A DNA stretch of 64,000 bases from Vibrio maerlii (GCF_003415655.1 NZ_QRHC01000005.1:1-64000); one strand, 5' to 3'; numbered from the stretch's first letter, positions 53,559 to 63,488 are shown. Translations and numbers: made by a program. Notes: generated by a model not told the origin, from the letters alone.

Positions 53559-53611
53559 TTGAACATTCATTCAACAAGGAAAATTAAACCACCTTTGGAA
53601 CGATTGTTCAA
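53559..53611 (-). promoter_or_regulatory. TetR-type operators upstream of the GST-yghU operon
   Basis: TTGAACATTCATTCAA (53559-53574) lies 17 bp before the start codon. TGGAACGATTGTTCAA (53596-53611) is centred 37 bp further out. Confidence 0.8.
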
Positions 53612-53710
53612 GTGGTTTGTATTTATTTTTGAAATCTTCTAAACAGTATAAGCCCACATCAATACAACCATTTCTGAAAGGCAAACTTTCAAGCCTGAAT
53701 GATTACATTA

Positions 53711-53739
53711 TTGAACGATCGTTAAAGGTTGACTATTAT
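53711..53739 (+). promoter_or_regulatory. GGDEF2 promoter with an overlapping TetR-type operator
   Basis: TTGAACGATCGTTAAA (53711-53726) supplies the -35 TTGAAC. TATTAT (53734-53739) is the -10 at 17 bp. This ties c-di-GMP synthesis to the regulon. Confidence 0.75.
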
Positions 53740-53769
53740 AGAGCGAGTTAAGAATAGCGAGGTGGTGTA

Positions 53770-54702
53770 ATGCAGAAAGATGCAATAGGTAACTTTAACT
53801 TAGAAACGATGCTAGGCGTGCTCCCTGATCGTATATTTGTTATTTCAGCCGAGAGTGTTTTTCTGAAAGTATATGGTGGTACGGATATCAACATTGAGTA
53901 CGTAAATGAGCAGCTTATTGGAAAGAGCTTTTACGACCTATTTTCAGATGACCTACCCCGTGCAAAGCATTATCACGGTGTTATACAGAAAGCGATTGAA
54001 ACAGGCGAAACACAAAAGTTCATGTACGAACTGGGACCTGGACTGATGCCAAATGTTGCAACTCATATCACGTTGAATAGTCAGGAATGGTATGAAGGTA
54101 GGATCCAACGCCTGCCTGAGGATATCAATGGTGAGCCTGCGGTCGTTTGGATTGTTAGAAACGTTACAGAGAGTGAGAAAGCCAAGTTAGATCTCAAGAA
54201 AATGTCCGAGGTGGACTATCTAACCAATATTCTCAACAAGCGCTCATTTACAGCCAAAACTTTACAAAGCTTGAATAAGCCGCACAAAACACAATCTACT
54301 CTACTCTTACTTGATATCGACCACTTCAAGAACGTCAATGACCAGTATGGTCACTTAGTCGGTGATGAAGTCATTAAGCGAGTAGCCAAAATCATGTCAG
54401 AGCAAGTACGATCACATGATTATGTTGGTCGAGTTGGAGGTGAAGAGTTTGCAGTGCTACTAACGCAAGCTGACTTCGAGCAAGCCGTAAATGTTGCTGA
54501 GCGTATCCGCTGTGCCATCGAGGGCGATGCCTTTAATTTCTCGGGGGAAGACCTAGCCATTACCATCTCAATTGGTTTAAGCCAAACCCAGCAAGGGGAG
54601 CGAGATATTAAAGAGCTATACCATCGTGCAGATATTGCTCTGTATGCTTCGAAGAACCATGGGCGTAACCAAGTTCAGTCTTATTCTGCACGCTTGAATT
54701 AA
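53770..54702 (+). CDS. PAS-GGDEF diguanylate cyclase 2
   Basis: 310 residues with the same layout as the gene at 43296: a PAS-like domain (LPDRIFVISAESVFLKVYGG, VVWIVRNVTESEK), then GGDEF with DYLTNILNKRSF, LLLDIDHFKNVNDQYGH and the active loop GRVGGEEFAVLL. It should synthesise c-di-GMP. GAGGTG precedes the ATG. Its promoter overlaps a regional operator, unlike the first paralogue. Confidence 0.9.
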   Translation: MQKDAIGNFNLETMLGVLPDRIFVISAESVFLKVYGGTDINIEYVNEQLIGKSFYDLFSDDLPRAKHYHGVIQKAIETGETQKFMYELGPGLMPNVATHITLNSQEWYEGRIQRLPEDINGEPAVVWIVRNVTESEKAKLDLKKMSEVDYLTNILNKRSFTAKTLQSLNKPHKTQSTLLLLDIDHFKNVNDQYGHLVGDEVIKRVAKIMSEQVRSHDYVGRVGGEEFAVLLTQADFEQAVNVAERIRCAIEGDAFNFSGEDLAITISIGLSQTQQGERDIKELYHRADIALYASKNHGRNQVQSYSARLN

Positions 54703-54836
54703 CCCAGCCTACTTTGATGGCCTGCTAAGATACATTGCTATGCAACAGGTCGGAGTACAATTCAGCTGTAACACGTCTCTGGACAATTGTGAGTTTCGAA
54801 AGTGACTTGAAATCCACAAGTCACTTCCACAGTATT

Positions 54837-55580
54837 CTACTTGATTAACACCTTCTCACATTCCAAAGCAACCCACTCAGGAGTCCCTTTAGTACCACCT
54901 TTAAGTGCGAGAATTTGAGGCACAACTTGCTCCCAAGCTTTATGCGATTCGACATAGCAAGGTCGCGTTTTCAAGCTGGCTAACCAACTCTTTATGTTCG
55001 AGTATTTTTCCAGAACAGCTTCATAATTCTCGTCAATCTCTAGCGCGACTACCTCGCAGGCATACAAAATATCTGCCGCAGAAATGACATCACCACACAA
55101 GTATTGCTTGCCAGATAGCATCAAATCCAGCTGCTTGAACATCGAGTGTAGCGCCTCTAATTTCGCTTCAATCTCAGCCTCTGGCGGCTTAGAGAAACCA
55201 AGGTATGCTGGCATCAACAGGACAGGCAAAAAATAATCAAGCGTTGATACTTTTCTTAGGTTGGTATGATACCAGGATAAGTATTTGTTTACGGTCGCTT
55301 TAGTACAAATATCGTAACCAAACCACTCATCACTGCATCCTTTAATATCAGTGATGTAGTTCATAATTGCTGTTGCTTCTGACAAGCAAAAATCACCGTG
55401 TTGCATCGCAGGAACCTGATGCAGTGGATTCACCTTCAGGAACTCTTTCGATATGTGTTCACCGCGAGTAAGCCAAATGTATCGAATGTCAAAAGCAATT
55501 CCAGCTTCAAGTGCTAACCAGTGAACGGCTCTACTCGGCTCTGAAGTTGGGTCGTGAAAAATAGTAACGGTATCGCTCAT
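54837..55580 (-). CDS. Glutathione S-transferase (theta-like)
   Basis: 247 residues. The thioredoxin domain reads IFHDPTSEPSRAVHWLALEA, then VNPLHQVPAMQHGDFCLSEA. The helical domain ends with QYLCGDVISAADILYACEVV. Theta-like GSTs attack electrophilic and halogenated carbon, which would suit the regional theme. It follows the nucleotidyltransferase gene by 9 bp, so the two are co-transcribed. No regional operator is visible upstream of the pair. Confidence 0.88.
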   Translation of the reverse strand: MSDTVTIFHDPTSEPSRAVHWLALEAGIAFDIRYIWLTRGEHISKEFLKVNPLHQVPAMQHGDFCLSEATAIMNYITDIKGCSDEWFGYDICTKATVNKYLSWYHTNLRKVSTLDYFLPVLLMPAYLGFSKPPEAEIEAKLEALHSMFKQLDLMLSGKQYLCGDVISAADILYACEVVALEIDENYEAVLEKYSNIKSWLASLKTRPCYVESHKAWEQVVPQILALKGGTKGTPEWVALECEKVLIK

Positions 55581-55589
55581 GTTTGCCTC

Positions 55590-56381
55590 TTATTGTAATT
55601 GCTCTAGGTAATCGATGCTGGCTGCTTTTGCGCTTTCACGAATTACAACATGCTCTTTTTGCTGAAGTTCTAAGTAAATATAAACGCAATGCATCAGTGC
55701 TGAAATAAGTGACTCTTTTTCTGGTAGTGCGACTGTTTTTGCGAGCTTCTGTGCAAACTCTGGTAGCCTTTTCTCAATAGTACGAACTCCTGATGGCGTT
55801 AACCCAGCTTGTTTAAGTGCAAGTGGTGAAAGAGCGGAAAAACGAAGGAAAGAGATAAACTCCAGTGTTTCAAAATACTCTCCACGAGCAATCTTGGTTG
55901 CTGCATAATGCACCCAAATCCACATTCGGTCTTCTATCCATTGCGGGTCTGGTTGTGGATATTGAGGGACTCTCGTTGCAAAGACATCACTCAACATTGT
56001 GCCTCGTTCCCACAATACTTGAGTATCGTCTACACGTTGAGCTGCATCTGGTAATGAGACAAACTTGAAATCGACATGAACAACGGTGTCACCACCAAAC
56101 AGTGAAACAATCAATCTTGGTTCTCCAACGTGCTCACCAGTAAAGGCAGCGAGTATATCGTTGAACTGATTTAGAATGTCAAAGCGCTGTGACATAACCT
56201 CTTGGTGATATTCAGGTTTTACAGCAATGACAAAATCTAAATCGCTGTACTGATCCATCGAGTTTGATGCGTAAGAGCCGCTACAACCGATGCCACAGAA
56301 TCGTTCGTCCTGAGACAGTACGTTCACGATATGAACTAAAAGAGTCTTGTGAGAAGAAGGAAGTGATGCAGGAAACTTCAT
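55590..56381 (-). CDS. Nucleotidyltransferase-domain protein
   Basis: 263 residues. The DNA-polymerase-beta-like nucleotidyltransferase motif is IGCSGSYASNSMDQYSDLDF (GS then DxD), with a third Asp in VVHVDFKFVS. A helical C-terminal domain follows. Relatives include aminoglycoside adenylyltransferases, but the substrate here is unknown. ATG 56381 with TAGGTAA upstream is preferred over the longer frame to 56465. It is first in a two-gene operon with the theta-like GST. Confidence 0.8.
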   Translation of the reverse strand: MKFPASLPSSHKTLLVHIVNVLSQDERFCGIGCSGSYASNSMDQYSDLDFVIAVKPEYHQEVMSQRFDILNQFNDILAAFTGEHVGEPRLIVSLFGGDTVVHVDFKFVSLPDAAQRVDDTQVLWERGTMLSDVFATRVPQYPQPDPQWIEDRMWIWVHYAATKIARGEYFETLEFISFLRFSALSPLALKQAGLTPSGVRTIEKRLPEFAQKLAKTVALPEKESLISALMHCVYIYLELQQKEHVVIRESAKAASIDYLEQLQ

Positions 56382-56630
56382 ATTTTTACCTATTAAATTT
56401 GCTTCGATAATTGCAACTGCTAGTGCGGTAAAATTTATGCAGTAGTCCAGAATATCAAAATCCAATTTATAATTGCAAGAGAAGTAACCAATAGATCATT
56501 GGAGATTTTTGTCCGAAACAAACTTGGGGGCAGATCTGAGCTAGCCACATATGGGCCAGCTCGAAGATAAACAGATTTAATCTAGTGAGACGATTTAGCA
56601 TTATGCTGTAGGAGATTGCCACCTAAGAAA

Positions 56631-56656
56631 AAACCCCAGCATTTCTGCTGGGGTTT
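56631..56656 (-). terminator. Terminator after tRNA-Ser
   Basis: AAACCCCAGC and GCTGGGGTTT form a 10-bp stem, and a T-run follows on the minus strand. Confidence 0.88.
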
Positions 56657-56662
56657 AGAATT

Positions 56663-56750
56663 TGGCGGAGAGAGAGGGATTCGAACCCTCGATACGTTTC
56701 CGTATACACACTTTCCAGGCGTGCTCCTTCGGCCACTCGGACATCTCTCC
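56663..56750 (-). tRNA. tRNA-Ser, anticodon GGA
   Basis: 88 bases, with the CCA encoded. The acceptor GGAGAGA pairs with TCTCTCC, the discriminator is G, the anticodon GGA is at 56716-56714, a long variable arm is present (class II) and the T-loop is GGTTCGAATCC. It reads UCC and UCU. A frame drawn across it is not a gene. Confidence 0.97.
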
Positions 56751-56881
56751 AAATTTTGGCTGACAGCGTGTGTCAACGAGGCGCTAATTTAATGACTATC
56801 TAGCTGTTGGTCAAGCGCTTTTTCGATAAAAAGACCTTTTATCGAACCGACTGGTCACTTAATCACTCATTATGTGATTTT

Positions 56882-57331
56882 TTAAGCACTTTGGTAGTAA
56901 CCAGGTACTCGGAACCACTTACGACACATATCTAAGAAGTAGCCATACAGCACACCCATGCCACATGATATTACAGCATTACTTGATACAGCAGTGATGA
57001 TTTGGTCAGTCGATGCGCCCACTGCTAACAAAATGCCTGCATAAACCGGCGATTGGAACAATACGTAAGCAATGAGATCTGACACGTTCTTTGCAATCGA
57101 TGAAGTGGATACGCGAGCACCTTGTCGTAGAACCCAATCGCGGAACACACCATAAGGCCAAGCAATAGCAATGTTCACAGGTATCGAAAGTAAGCGCGAA
57201 GCCAAAGATTGCTCAAATGTCATACCCGAGATAAAGATCTCGATGATCATTCCAGAAACAAAACAGAACACAACCATAGCGAAGGTGTCCGCTGCGGCGT
57301 TGCGGATACAGAATGGGCCTTTTGACTTCAT
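56882..57331 (-). CDS. alaE: L-alanine exporter AlaE
   Basis: 149 residues with four membrane helices. It matches Ala[58 protein letters not shown]. AlaE exports L-alanine using the proton motive force, preventing toxic build-up from dipeptides. It is a single gene next to tRNA-Ser. Confidence 0.95.
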   Translation of the reverse strand: MKSKGPFCIRNAAADTFAMVVFCFVSGMIIEIFISGMTFEQSLASRLLSIPVNIAIAWPYGVFRDWVLRQGARVSTSSIAKNVSDLIAYVLFQSPVYAGILLAVGASTDQIITAVSSNAVISCGMGVLYGYFLDMCRKWFRVPGYYQSA

Positions 57332-57587
57332 TTAACTTACCAAAAAGAACTAAAAACTAGAGTAACGAAAGAATGATAGATGCATGAACTAGCACACTAG
57401 CTACCATCCAGTTTATTTCGCTATTAAATCACACATTACCTAGTTATAAAGTTTAAAGTTTTCAGTAAGTGGTAATTAAATTACTAATATTTCCGATTAA
57501 ACTAGATGCATTCACTACTTTTTGGGGTTTAGGTCACATTTTATTCAAATCATGAAATAAAAGTACAAATTGAATACTTCACGTTAA

Positions 57588-60029
57588 CTAAGCCATTGAC
57601 ATCGTAAGCTCATCAACATCTTCTGGTGATGGCTCTACACCTTGCTCTAGCTTGATCTTTATTCTCACCAGCAAATCGTTCAGCGGGCTTCCTCTCTCTA
57701 AGGAGTTGAGCATAGTGTTAACGGTAGACAAAGCTTCTGATAACTGGTTGTTTTCTAGAGCTATATAAAACTCGACTAGCATTGCCTCATTGAGGCTATT
57801 AATCTCACCTTGGTTAGCACTTTCTGTTATACCGCTTAAATTTTCATCACCATTAAATTGACTAAATTGGAAAAGACGTTCTGCATGACTAGCGAGTGCA
57901 TCATCGAGTTCTCTCTCATCAATAGGCTTAGCGATGATGTAATCGGCCCCCGCATACAACATTCTTTCTCGCGTTTCTCGGAAAACATCTGCTGTACAGC
58001 CGAAAATGACAATATCATTTCGCTGGTCTGTTAGATTGCGAATGGCGGTAATAGATTCAACGCCATCCATCACCGGCATATGGTTATCCATGAGCACCAA
58101 ATCAAACTGATGTTCTTCCATTGCATGAATCGCGAGCTCACCGTTTTCGACACAAACCGTTTTGAAGCCCTTCGACTTCATAAAACTATCAATGATGATG
58201 GTATTGGTTCGATTATCTTCAACGATAAGAACTGATAGACCTTGATAATTGAGCTTTCTAGCCACCATCAGCTGCTTATCCTCAGGTTCACACTGAACCA
58301 TAGCAAGACGGACTTCAAAGCTCGTACCGATTCCCTCTTCACTGGTAACAGAAACTCCACCTTCCATCAGCTCAGCGATCTGTTTAACGATAGATAATCC
58401 TAAGCCAGTACCACCAAATCGGCGCGTGGTGCTCGACTCTGCTTGCTCGAAAGGTTTGAAAATACGCTCTTGTGCATTCTTAGGAATACCGATGCCCGTA
58501 TCTCTAACTCGGATAATCAGAAAGTTTCGCCCATTAACTAACTGTTCATCGAAGTAAACCTCCACGAACCCTTTAGACGTAAACTTCACTGCGTTATTGA
58601 GAAGATTGAAAAGCACCTGACGTAAGCGCGCCTTATCGGAGTGATACCAACGCACTGCTGATACATTACTGTGCACTCTAAACTGGAGCCCTTTCTCAGT
58701 GCATAAGGTGTGATAAACACTATTTACACTACCGATGATCGAGTCGAACGCAAAATTGGTCTTGTCCAACTCCAGGTGACCCTGCTCTATCTTAGAGAAA
58801 TCTAATATTTCATTCAGCAATGTCATCATGTGATCACCTGAGTCATAAAGACTCTTTAGGTACTTCTTCTGCTCAACATCGAGTTTAGTTTTGAGCAGTA
58901 TCTGCGCCGTCCCCAATACCCCATTCATTGGAGTGCGAACTTCATGAGACAATGTTGCTAGAAAAGCAGTTTTAGCTTTGGTTGAGGCTTGAGCCTTTAC
59001 CCTTTCTTGATCAAGATGGATAGTTTTCTGATTAAATGAATCTATTAGGTGGCGAATTTCATCCTGGCTCTTGTAATAGATATCGATAATGCCACCGAGA
59101 TGTGAGTCATCGACTTTCTGTGCAATGATGGTGATCGGTTTGATTAGATATCGGTTAAGTAAGTAGTAGCCCACCATAATGTAAATGAGTAGGAATGGGA
59201 CGATACCCGCTTCAACACTCATCACCTGCTCGTAGACTTCTTCTGCTACTAGCCTTCCTGCATTCACCACCTCAACTTGCCAGTTAAACTCTCCAAAATC
59301 GAACTTACTAATGTAGATATCATCAACAATCTTGAAGTCATGTTCTACGACGACTACGTCATTAGAGTCACGTAGCAACACCCCGAGCGAGTAGTCCTCA
59401 GCATGCGTTTTTACAAACTTCACCAGTTCATCTAGTGAAATATCGACTGTTGCTACACCAGCAAACTGACTCTCAATGTAATAAGGCGTTGATGCGGTGA
59501 TCATCTGAACGTGGGTATAAGGGTCGATATATACTTCTGACCAGGCCACGGTACCTGGTGATTTGCCAACGACCGACGAGTACCAGGGCTCATGGTCATA
59601 GCCTGAAAGCTGTGGGTTGTTCCAAGATAAAACGCGGTCGATACCACCGCGACTGTTCTTATTGTAAAAAAGACTCGAATACTTAACGTCTGGATCGATA
59701 GTGTAAGGTTGTGGCCACACACCACCACTTACCACAACACTATCACTTGCAAGCAACATGGAAGGAAGTAGTGTGTCTAGGTTGTCGTAATTACTCTCAG
59801 ATGAGGTGACGGCTTGAATCGAATGTAAGACACCAACTGAACTGTGAATTGGCTCTTCGATTTGCGCAGAAAGTAATTGAGTTCGTAAATCTAGGTTTTG
59901 TTGTAGCTTGTCTCTAACGGGTGGCTCAACAGTCAAATAGGTGACGCTACCAATGGTCGCGATGAAGAAACAGAGGTAAACCCCTAATGCGACGATACTT
60001 TTTCTTTTCAACGATGAGCGAACATCCAT
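57588..60029 (-). CDS. Hybrid sensor histidine kinase with periplasmic Cache-like sensor
   Basis: 813 residues. The order is: a first membrane helix (about 11-33), a periplasmic sensor of about 240 residues with VWPQPYTIDPDVKYSSLFYN and GVATVDISLDELVKFV typical of double-Cache domains, a second helix (about 275-298), a HAMP-like linker, the H-box ATLSHEVRTPMNGVLG, the N-box LFNLLNNAVKFT, G1 RDTGIGIPK and G2 GGTGLGLSIV. A receiver domain (VLIVEDNRTN, phospho-Asp in LMDNHMPVMDG) and a helical C-terminus follow. The cognate regulator and ligand are not apparent. Confidence 0.92.
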   Translation of the reverse strand: MDVRSSLKRKSIVALGVYLCFFIATIGSVTYLTVEPPVRDKLQQNLDLRTQLLSAQIEEPIHSSVGVLHSIQAVTSSESNYDNLDTLLPSMLLASDSVVVSGGVWPQPYTIDPDVKYSSLFYNKNSRGGIDRVLSWNNPQLSGYDHEPWYSSVVGKSPGTVAWSEVYIDPYTHVQMITASTPYYIESQFAGVATVDISLDELVKFVKTHAEDYSLGVLLRDSNDVVVVEHDFKIVDDIYISKFDFGEFNWQVEVVNAGRLVAEEVYEQVMSVEAGIVPFLLIYIMVGYYLLNRYLIKPITIIAQKVDDSHLGGIIDIYYKSQDEIRHLIDSFNQKTIHLDQERVKAQASTKAKTAFLATLSHEVRTPMNGVLGTAQILLKTKLDVEQKKYLKSLYDSGDHMMTLLNEILDFSKIEQGHLELDKTNFAFDSIIGSVNSVYHTLCTEKGLQFRVHSNVSAVRWYHSDKARLRQVLFNLLNNAVKFTSKGFVEVYFDEQLVNGRNFLIIRVRDTGIGIPKNAQERIFKPFEQAESSTTRRFGGTGLGLSIVKQIAELMEGGVSVTSEEGIGTSFEVRLAMVQCEPEDKQLMVARKLNYQGLSVLIVEDNRTNTIIIDSFMKSKGFKTVCVENGELAIHAMEEHQFDLVLMDNHMPVMDGVESITAIRNLTDQRNDIVIFGCTADVFRETRERMLYAGADYIIAKPIDERELDDALASHAERLFQFSQFNGDENLSGITESANQGEINSLNEAMLVEFYIALENNQLSEALSTVNTMLNSLERGSPLNDLLVRIKIKLEQGVEPSPEDVDELTMSMA

Positions 60030-60199
60030 TTAAATTCCCTGCCCAATTCCTTTATACAGAGTTACTGTACTACAGTTTGTTAACATATTGCTTCAGTTTC
60101 TGAGTTAAAAATCCTTGATTTGTTACCGTTCCCCTATGTTGAGCCTAAGAACATTGATAAGATTGCCGACAATTTGATACCGGACGTAAAGGCGCACAC

Positions 60200-60784
60200 T
60201 TGAGCTTACAAGAAATCATTAGCCACCCTGAATTGGATGGCAAGCTACTCAACTACCCAACAACACTTGGGTTTATCACCTCAATGGCAGCAGCGCCGCA
60301 CATGCTCTCACCGCACGACTGGTTACCATACCTGTGGGGTGGTGAAGAAACGGCACCTTTCACAAATGGTGAGCAATTAGAACAATACGTAGAAGCCGTT
60401 GTTCAGTACTGGAATGAATACCGTCCAGCTCTTCTTGGTGGCACTTGGGTATGGCCTGAAGGCTGTGCTCTGGACGAAACCGATATTGTTAACGAGCAAA
60501 CAAAAGACTTCTGTCAGGGCATCTTACAAGGTTGGCAGCTAGCGCGCGATGACTGGGAAACCATCATGCCAGAGCACAGTGAAGATAACGCCCTGCTAGG
60601 CGGTGTACTACTATCACTTAGCATGTTGTTCGACCCTGAAACCACACTTACTATGCTAGAAGAACAAGGCCTTCAAGGCTTGGACCAGTTTGAAGAAATC
60701 TTCAACTCAATTCCAGTCATGCTTTGCGGTCTAACTCAACGTGGTGCCGCAATTGTCGAAGCAAGCGAAGACGAAGCAGAATAA
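60200..60784 (+). CDS. UPF0149 family protein
   Basis: 194 residues, acidic. The pattern LPYLWGGEETAPFTNGEQLE, then WPEGCALDE, FCQGILQGWQLARDDWE and LGGVLLSLSMLFDPE fits the UPF0149/YecA-YgfB group, which has no established function. TTG 60200 with AAAGG upstream is used as start because no ATG precedes the conserved part. A bidirectional terminator separates it from the convergent nadA. Confidence 0.85.
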   Translation: MSLQEIISHPELDGKLLNYPTTLGFITSMAAAPHMLSPHDWLPYLWGGEETAPFTNGEQLEQYVEAVVQYWNEYRPALLGGTWVWPEGCALDETDIVNEQTKDFCQGILQGWQLARDDWETIMPEHSEDNALLGGVLLSLSMLFDPETTLTMLEEQGLQGLDQFEEIFNSIPVMLCGLTQRGAAIVEASEDEAE

Positions 60785-60810
60785 GACTTCAAAAAACAGT
60801 ATAAAAACAA

Positions 60811-60834
60811 AAGGGTCAGCAACTGCTGACCCTT
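60811..60834. terminator. Bidirectional terminator between UPF0149 and nadA
   Basis: AAGGGTCAGC and GCTGACCCTT form a 10-bp stem around AACT, flanked by A and T runs. Confidence 0.88.
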
Positions 60835-60860
60835 TCTCATTTCAATCATTAAGATAACGC

Positions 60861-61925
60861 TTATGCGTTACCTTTAACCTGAACGTTCAGTTGTTCAGCA
60901 AAATCTAACATGCGGTTCAATGGGATAAGTGACTTAACACGAAGCTCTTCATCAACAAAGATTTCATGCTCTTTACCGCCTTCGGCCAGAGCAGCTTCGA
61001 TTTGTTTTAGACCGTTCATTGCCATCCAAGGACAGTGCGCACAGCTTCGACAAGTTGCACCGGCACCCGCGGTTGGTGCTTCAATCAGTTCTTTCTCTGG
61101 CACCATTTGTTGCATTTTGAAGAAGATGCCTTTGTCAGTTGCCACAATCATTTGCTTGTGAGGCAGCTCTTTCGCTGCTTTGATCAGCTGACTTGTTGAA
61201 CCAACAGAATCCGCTAGCTCAACGACACTTGCTGGAGATTCAGGGTGAACTAGAATCGCCGCTTCTGGGTATACCGACTTCATTTTACGCAGTGCATCTG
61301 ATGAGAACTCATCGTGAACGATACATTCACCGTTCCAAAGCAGCATATCTGCGCCAGTCTTATTTGAAATATAAGAACCTAGGTGGCGGTCAGGCCCCCA
61401 AATAATGGGTTTATCTTCCGCGTCTAAGTGTTCAACAATCTCTAAAGCGATACTTGATGTAACCACCCAATCAGCGCGCGCCTTAACTGCTGCAGATGTG
61501 TTCGCGTAAACAACAACTGTGTGGTCGGGGTGTTGATCACAGAACTCGCTGAACTTGTCAGCTGGGCAACCGAGGTCAAGAGAACACTCAGCTTCAAGTG
61601 TTGGCATTAAGATCGTTTTTTCTGGAGTCAAGATCTTCGCTGACTCACCCATGAAGCGTACACCCGCAATAATGAGTGTTTTAGCTGGGTGACGATTGCC
61701 AAATTTTGCCATTTCAAGCGAATCACCAACAAAACCACCTGTTTCTTCAGCAAGCGCTTGGATTTCTGGATCCGTGTAGTAATGAGCGATCAGGACCGCA
61801 TCTTTTTCTACTAATAGCTTTTTGATGTTAGCAACGTAAGTTAGCTTTTCTTCGTCTGAAAGAGGAACCGGCTTCGGTGGGAATGGGTATACAGTGTTTT
61901 CTACAATATCTAATAGGTGGCTCAT
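60861..61925 (-). CDS. nadA: Quinolinate synthase NadA
   Basis: 354 residues. NadA condenses iminoaspartate with dihydroxyacetone phosphate to quinolinate in NAD synthesis, using a 4Fe-4S cluster. Cluster-region cysteines appear in [26 protein letters not shown] and [36 protein letters not shown] and [11 protein letters not shown] are also typical. ATG 61925 with AAGAG upstream is preferred over the frame to 61970. Confidence 0.95.
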   Translation of the reverse strand: MSHLLDIVENTVYPFPPKPVPLSDEEKLTYVANIKKLLVEKDAVLIAHYYTDPEIQALAEETGGFVGDSLEMAKFGNRHPAKTLIIAGVRFMGESAKILTPEKTILMPTLEAECSLDLGCPADKFSEFCDQHPDHTVVVYANTSAAVKARADWVVTSSIALEIVEHLDAEDKPIIWGPDRHLGSYISNKTGADMLLWNGECIVHDEFSSDALRKMKSVYPEAAILVHPESPASVVELADSVGSTSQLIKAAKELPHKQMIVATDKGIFFKMQQMVPEKELIEAPTAGAGATCRSCAHCPWMAMNGLKQIEAALAEGGKEHEIFVDEELRVKSLIPLNRMLDFAEQLNVQVKGNA

Positions 61926-62030
61926 TGCTCTTGCTCTACGCAACTTCCAAGTAATCAGCGCATTGTACACCCTATCGTACTCGCAATTCCAATTTTCTTA
62001 GTAGACGGCCATTTTTGTTTACTGACATAA

Positions 62031-62053
62031 AAAACCCCGCTAGTGCGGGGTCT
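62031..62053 (-). terminator. Terminator of the tol-pal-cpoB operon
   Basis: CCCCGC and GCGGGG flank a TAGT loop, and a T-run follows on the minus strand. Confidence 0.88.
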
Positions 62054-62074
62054 TTGAAAACAGAGAGTTATCTA

Positions 62075-62875
62075 CTAAAGATTTGCCTTTGCAGATTTCG
62101 CTGAAGCGCTTGTTGGGTACTCATCAACAACTTGTTGGTAGTACTCCTTAGCTTTAGCAGCGTTATTATTACGCTTTGCAATATCACCTAGCTTCACAAG
62201 TGCGTCAGCACGTTTATTGGAGTCTTTGAAACCAACTACAGCTATGAAGTTTTTCGCTGCTTCTTTGTCTTGCTTTTTAGCGAAGTGCAATTGACCGAGC
62301 CAATAATGGGCATTCGGTGCATAAACGGAATCTGGGTACGTTGCTTGGAAAGACTCGAACGCTGTAATTGCGCCAGTGTAGTCTTTCTGCTTTAAGATCA
62401 GATCAACCGCGTTCTGGTAAGCTGTTTGTTCGTCAGCGTTGCTTGAATAAGTGCCGCCTTTTTCAGCTGGTGTTTCTGCAGGAACAGCCGCTACAGCAGG
62501 CGCTGTCTTCACATCATTTCTGACTTTATCAAGTTCGACAAACAACTCTCTTTGACGTTGCAACATTTGCTGCATGTCGTAGGTATTCTTTTCTAGTTGA
62601 CCACGTAGATCACTGATTTCCAATGACATATCGTCAATCTGTTGCTGTAACTGGAGCTGAAGACGATTGCTATTTTGCAGTAATCTCTCAAGACGTTGAG
62701 TTTCTGTCTCGTTACTTGAGCGGGTTGCTGCTTGAGCACTTGTGGTTGTAGTTGCAACTGCAGTGTTGCTAGTTGAACTGCCGATTTCTGAAACTGGTGC
62801 AGGTGCAGCAAGCACTGGGCTTGCTGCACTCGCCAATAACATCAGCGCAGCAGTACGCTTAAAGTTACTGAGCAT
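62075..62875 (-). CDS. cpoB: Cell division coordinator CpoB (YbgF), Tol-Pal system
   Basis: 266 residues. A signal peptide (MLLASAASPVLA) leads to the periplasm. Residues about 50-115 form a coiled coil (LLQNSNRLQLQLQQQIDDM) that trimerises in the family. TPR repeats fill the C-terminal half (AVDLILKQKDYTGAITAFES, APNAHYWLGQLHFAKKQDKE). CpoB links PBP1b activity to Tol-driven outer-membrane constriction. It is the last gene of the tolB-pal-cpoB run. Confidence 0.94.
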   Translation of the reverse strand: MLSNFKRTAALMLLASAASPVLAAPAPVSEIGSSTSNTAVATTTTSAQAATRSSNETETQRLERLLQNSNRLQLQLQQQIDDMSLEISDLRGQLEKNTYDMQQMLQRQRELFVELDKVRNDVKTAPAVAAVPAETPAEKGGTYSSNADEQTAYQNAVDLILKQKDYTGAITAFESFQATYPDSVYAPNAHYWLGQLHFAKKQDKEAAKNFIAVVGFKDSNKRADALVKLGDIAKRNNNAAKAKEYYQQVVDEYPTSASAKSAKANL

Positions 62876-62915
62876 GAGGTTTTCCTCAAAATTTAAGTTC
62901 TTGATACTAATGATA

Positions 62916-63458
62916 TTAGTATACTAGAACAGCACGACGGTTTTTAGCGTACACATCTTCAGATTGACCTAGAAGAAGTGGCTTCTCTTCACCGTAGCTT
63001 ACAATAGAGATTTGGTCAGCTTGAACACCTAGTGCTTGTAGGTAGTTAGCGACTGCTTGTGCTCGACGCTCGCCTAGTGCGATGTTGTACTCAGGAGTAC
63101 CGCGCTCATCAGCGTGACCTTCGATAGTTACTTTGATAGATGCATCTTTGCTTAGGAATGCTGCGTGTGCAGCAAGCATCTCTTCGTAGTCGCCGGCGAT
63201 AGTCGCGTTGTCGAATGCGAAGTAGATAGTTTGAGTTTCACGAAGCGCTTGCTCTTTTAGTTCTTGCTCAGAAAGCTGGCCGTTCGCATCAATTGGAGAA
63301 ACAACCGTTGTATCAACGCCTTGGTTCTCGCCCGCAGCCGCTTCATTTGTTGTAGTTTGGCTAGAAGCATCAGTTGCTTCATCGCTTGAGCTACATGCTG
63401 TAACAGCTAGTACTGGTAGTGCAATTAGAAGCCCCTTAAGAACTTTGTTTAGTTGCAT
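62916..63458 (-). CDS. pal: Peptidoglycan-associated lipoprotein Pal
   Basis: 180 residues. The lipobox LAVTAC places the acylated Cys near residue 22. After a Ser/Thr/Glu-rich linker comes the OmpA-like domain [20 protein letters not shown], which binds diaminopimelate of peptidoglycan. AAGGAAGAT stands before the ATG. Pal tethers the outer membrane to the wall and binds TolB. Confidence 0.97.
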   Translation of the reverse strand: MQLNKVLKGLLIALPVLAVTACSSSDEATDASSQTTTNEAAAGENQGVDTTVVSPIDANGQLSEQELKEQALRETQTIYFAFDNATIAGDYEEMLAAHAAFLSKDASIKVTIEGHADERGTPEYNIALGERRAQAVANYLQALGVQADQISIVSYGEEKPLLLGQSEDVYAKNRRAVLVY

Positions 63459-63488
63459 CTTATCTTCCTTTTTAAATCAATTTAAGTG

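Noticed and set aside
56582..56776. 64-codon minus-strand frame
   Set aside because: It lies across tRNA-Ser and its terminator.
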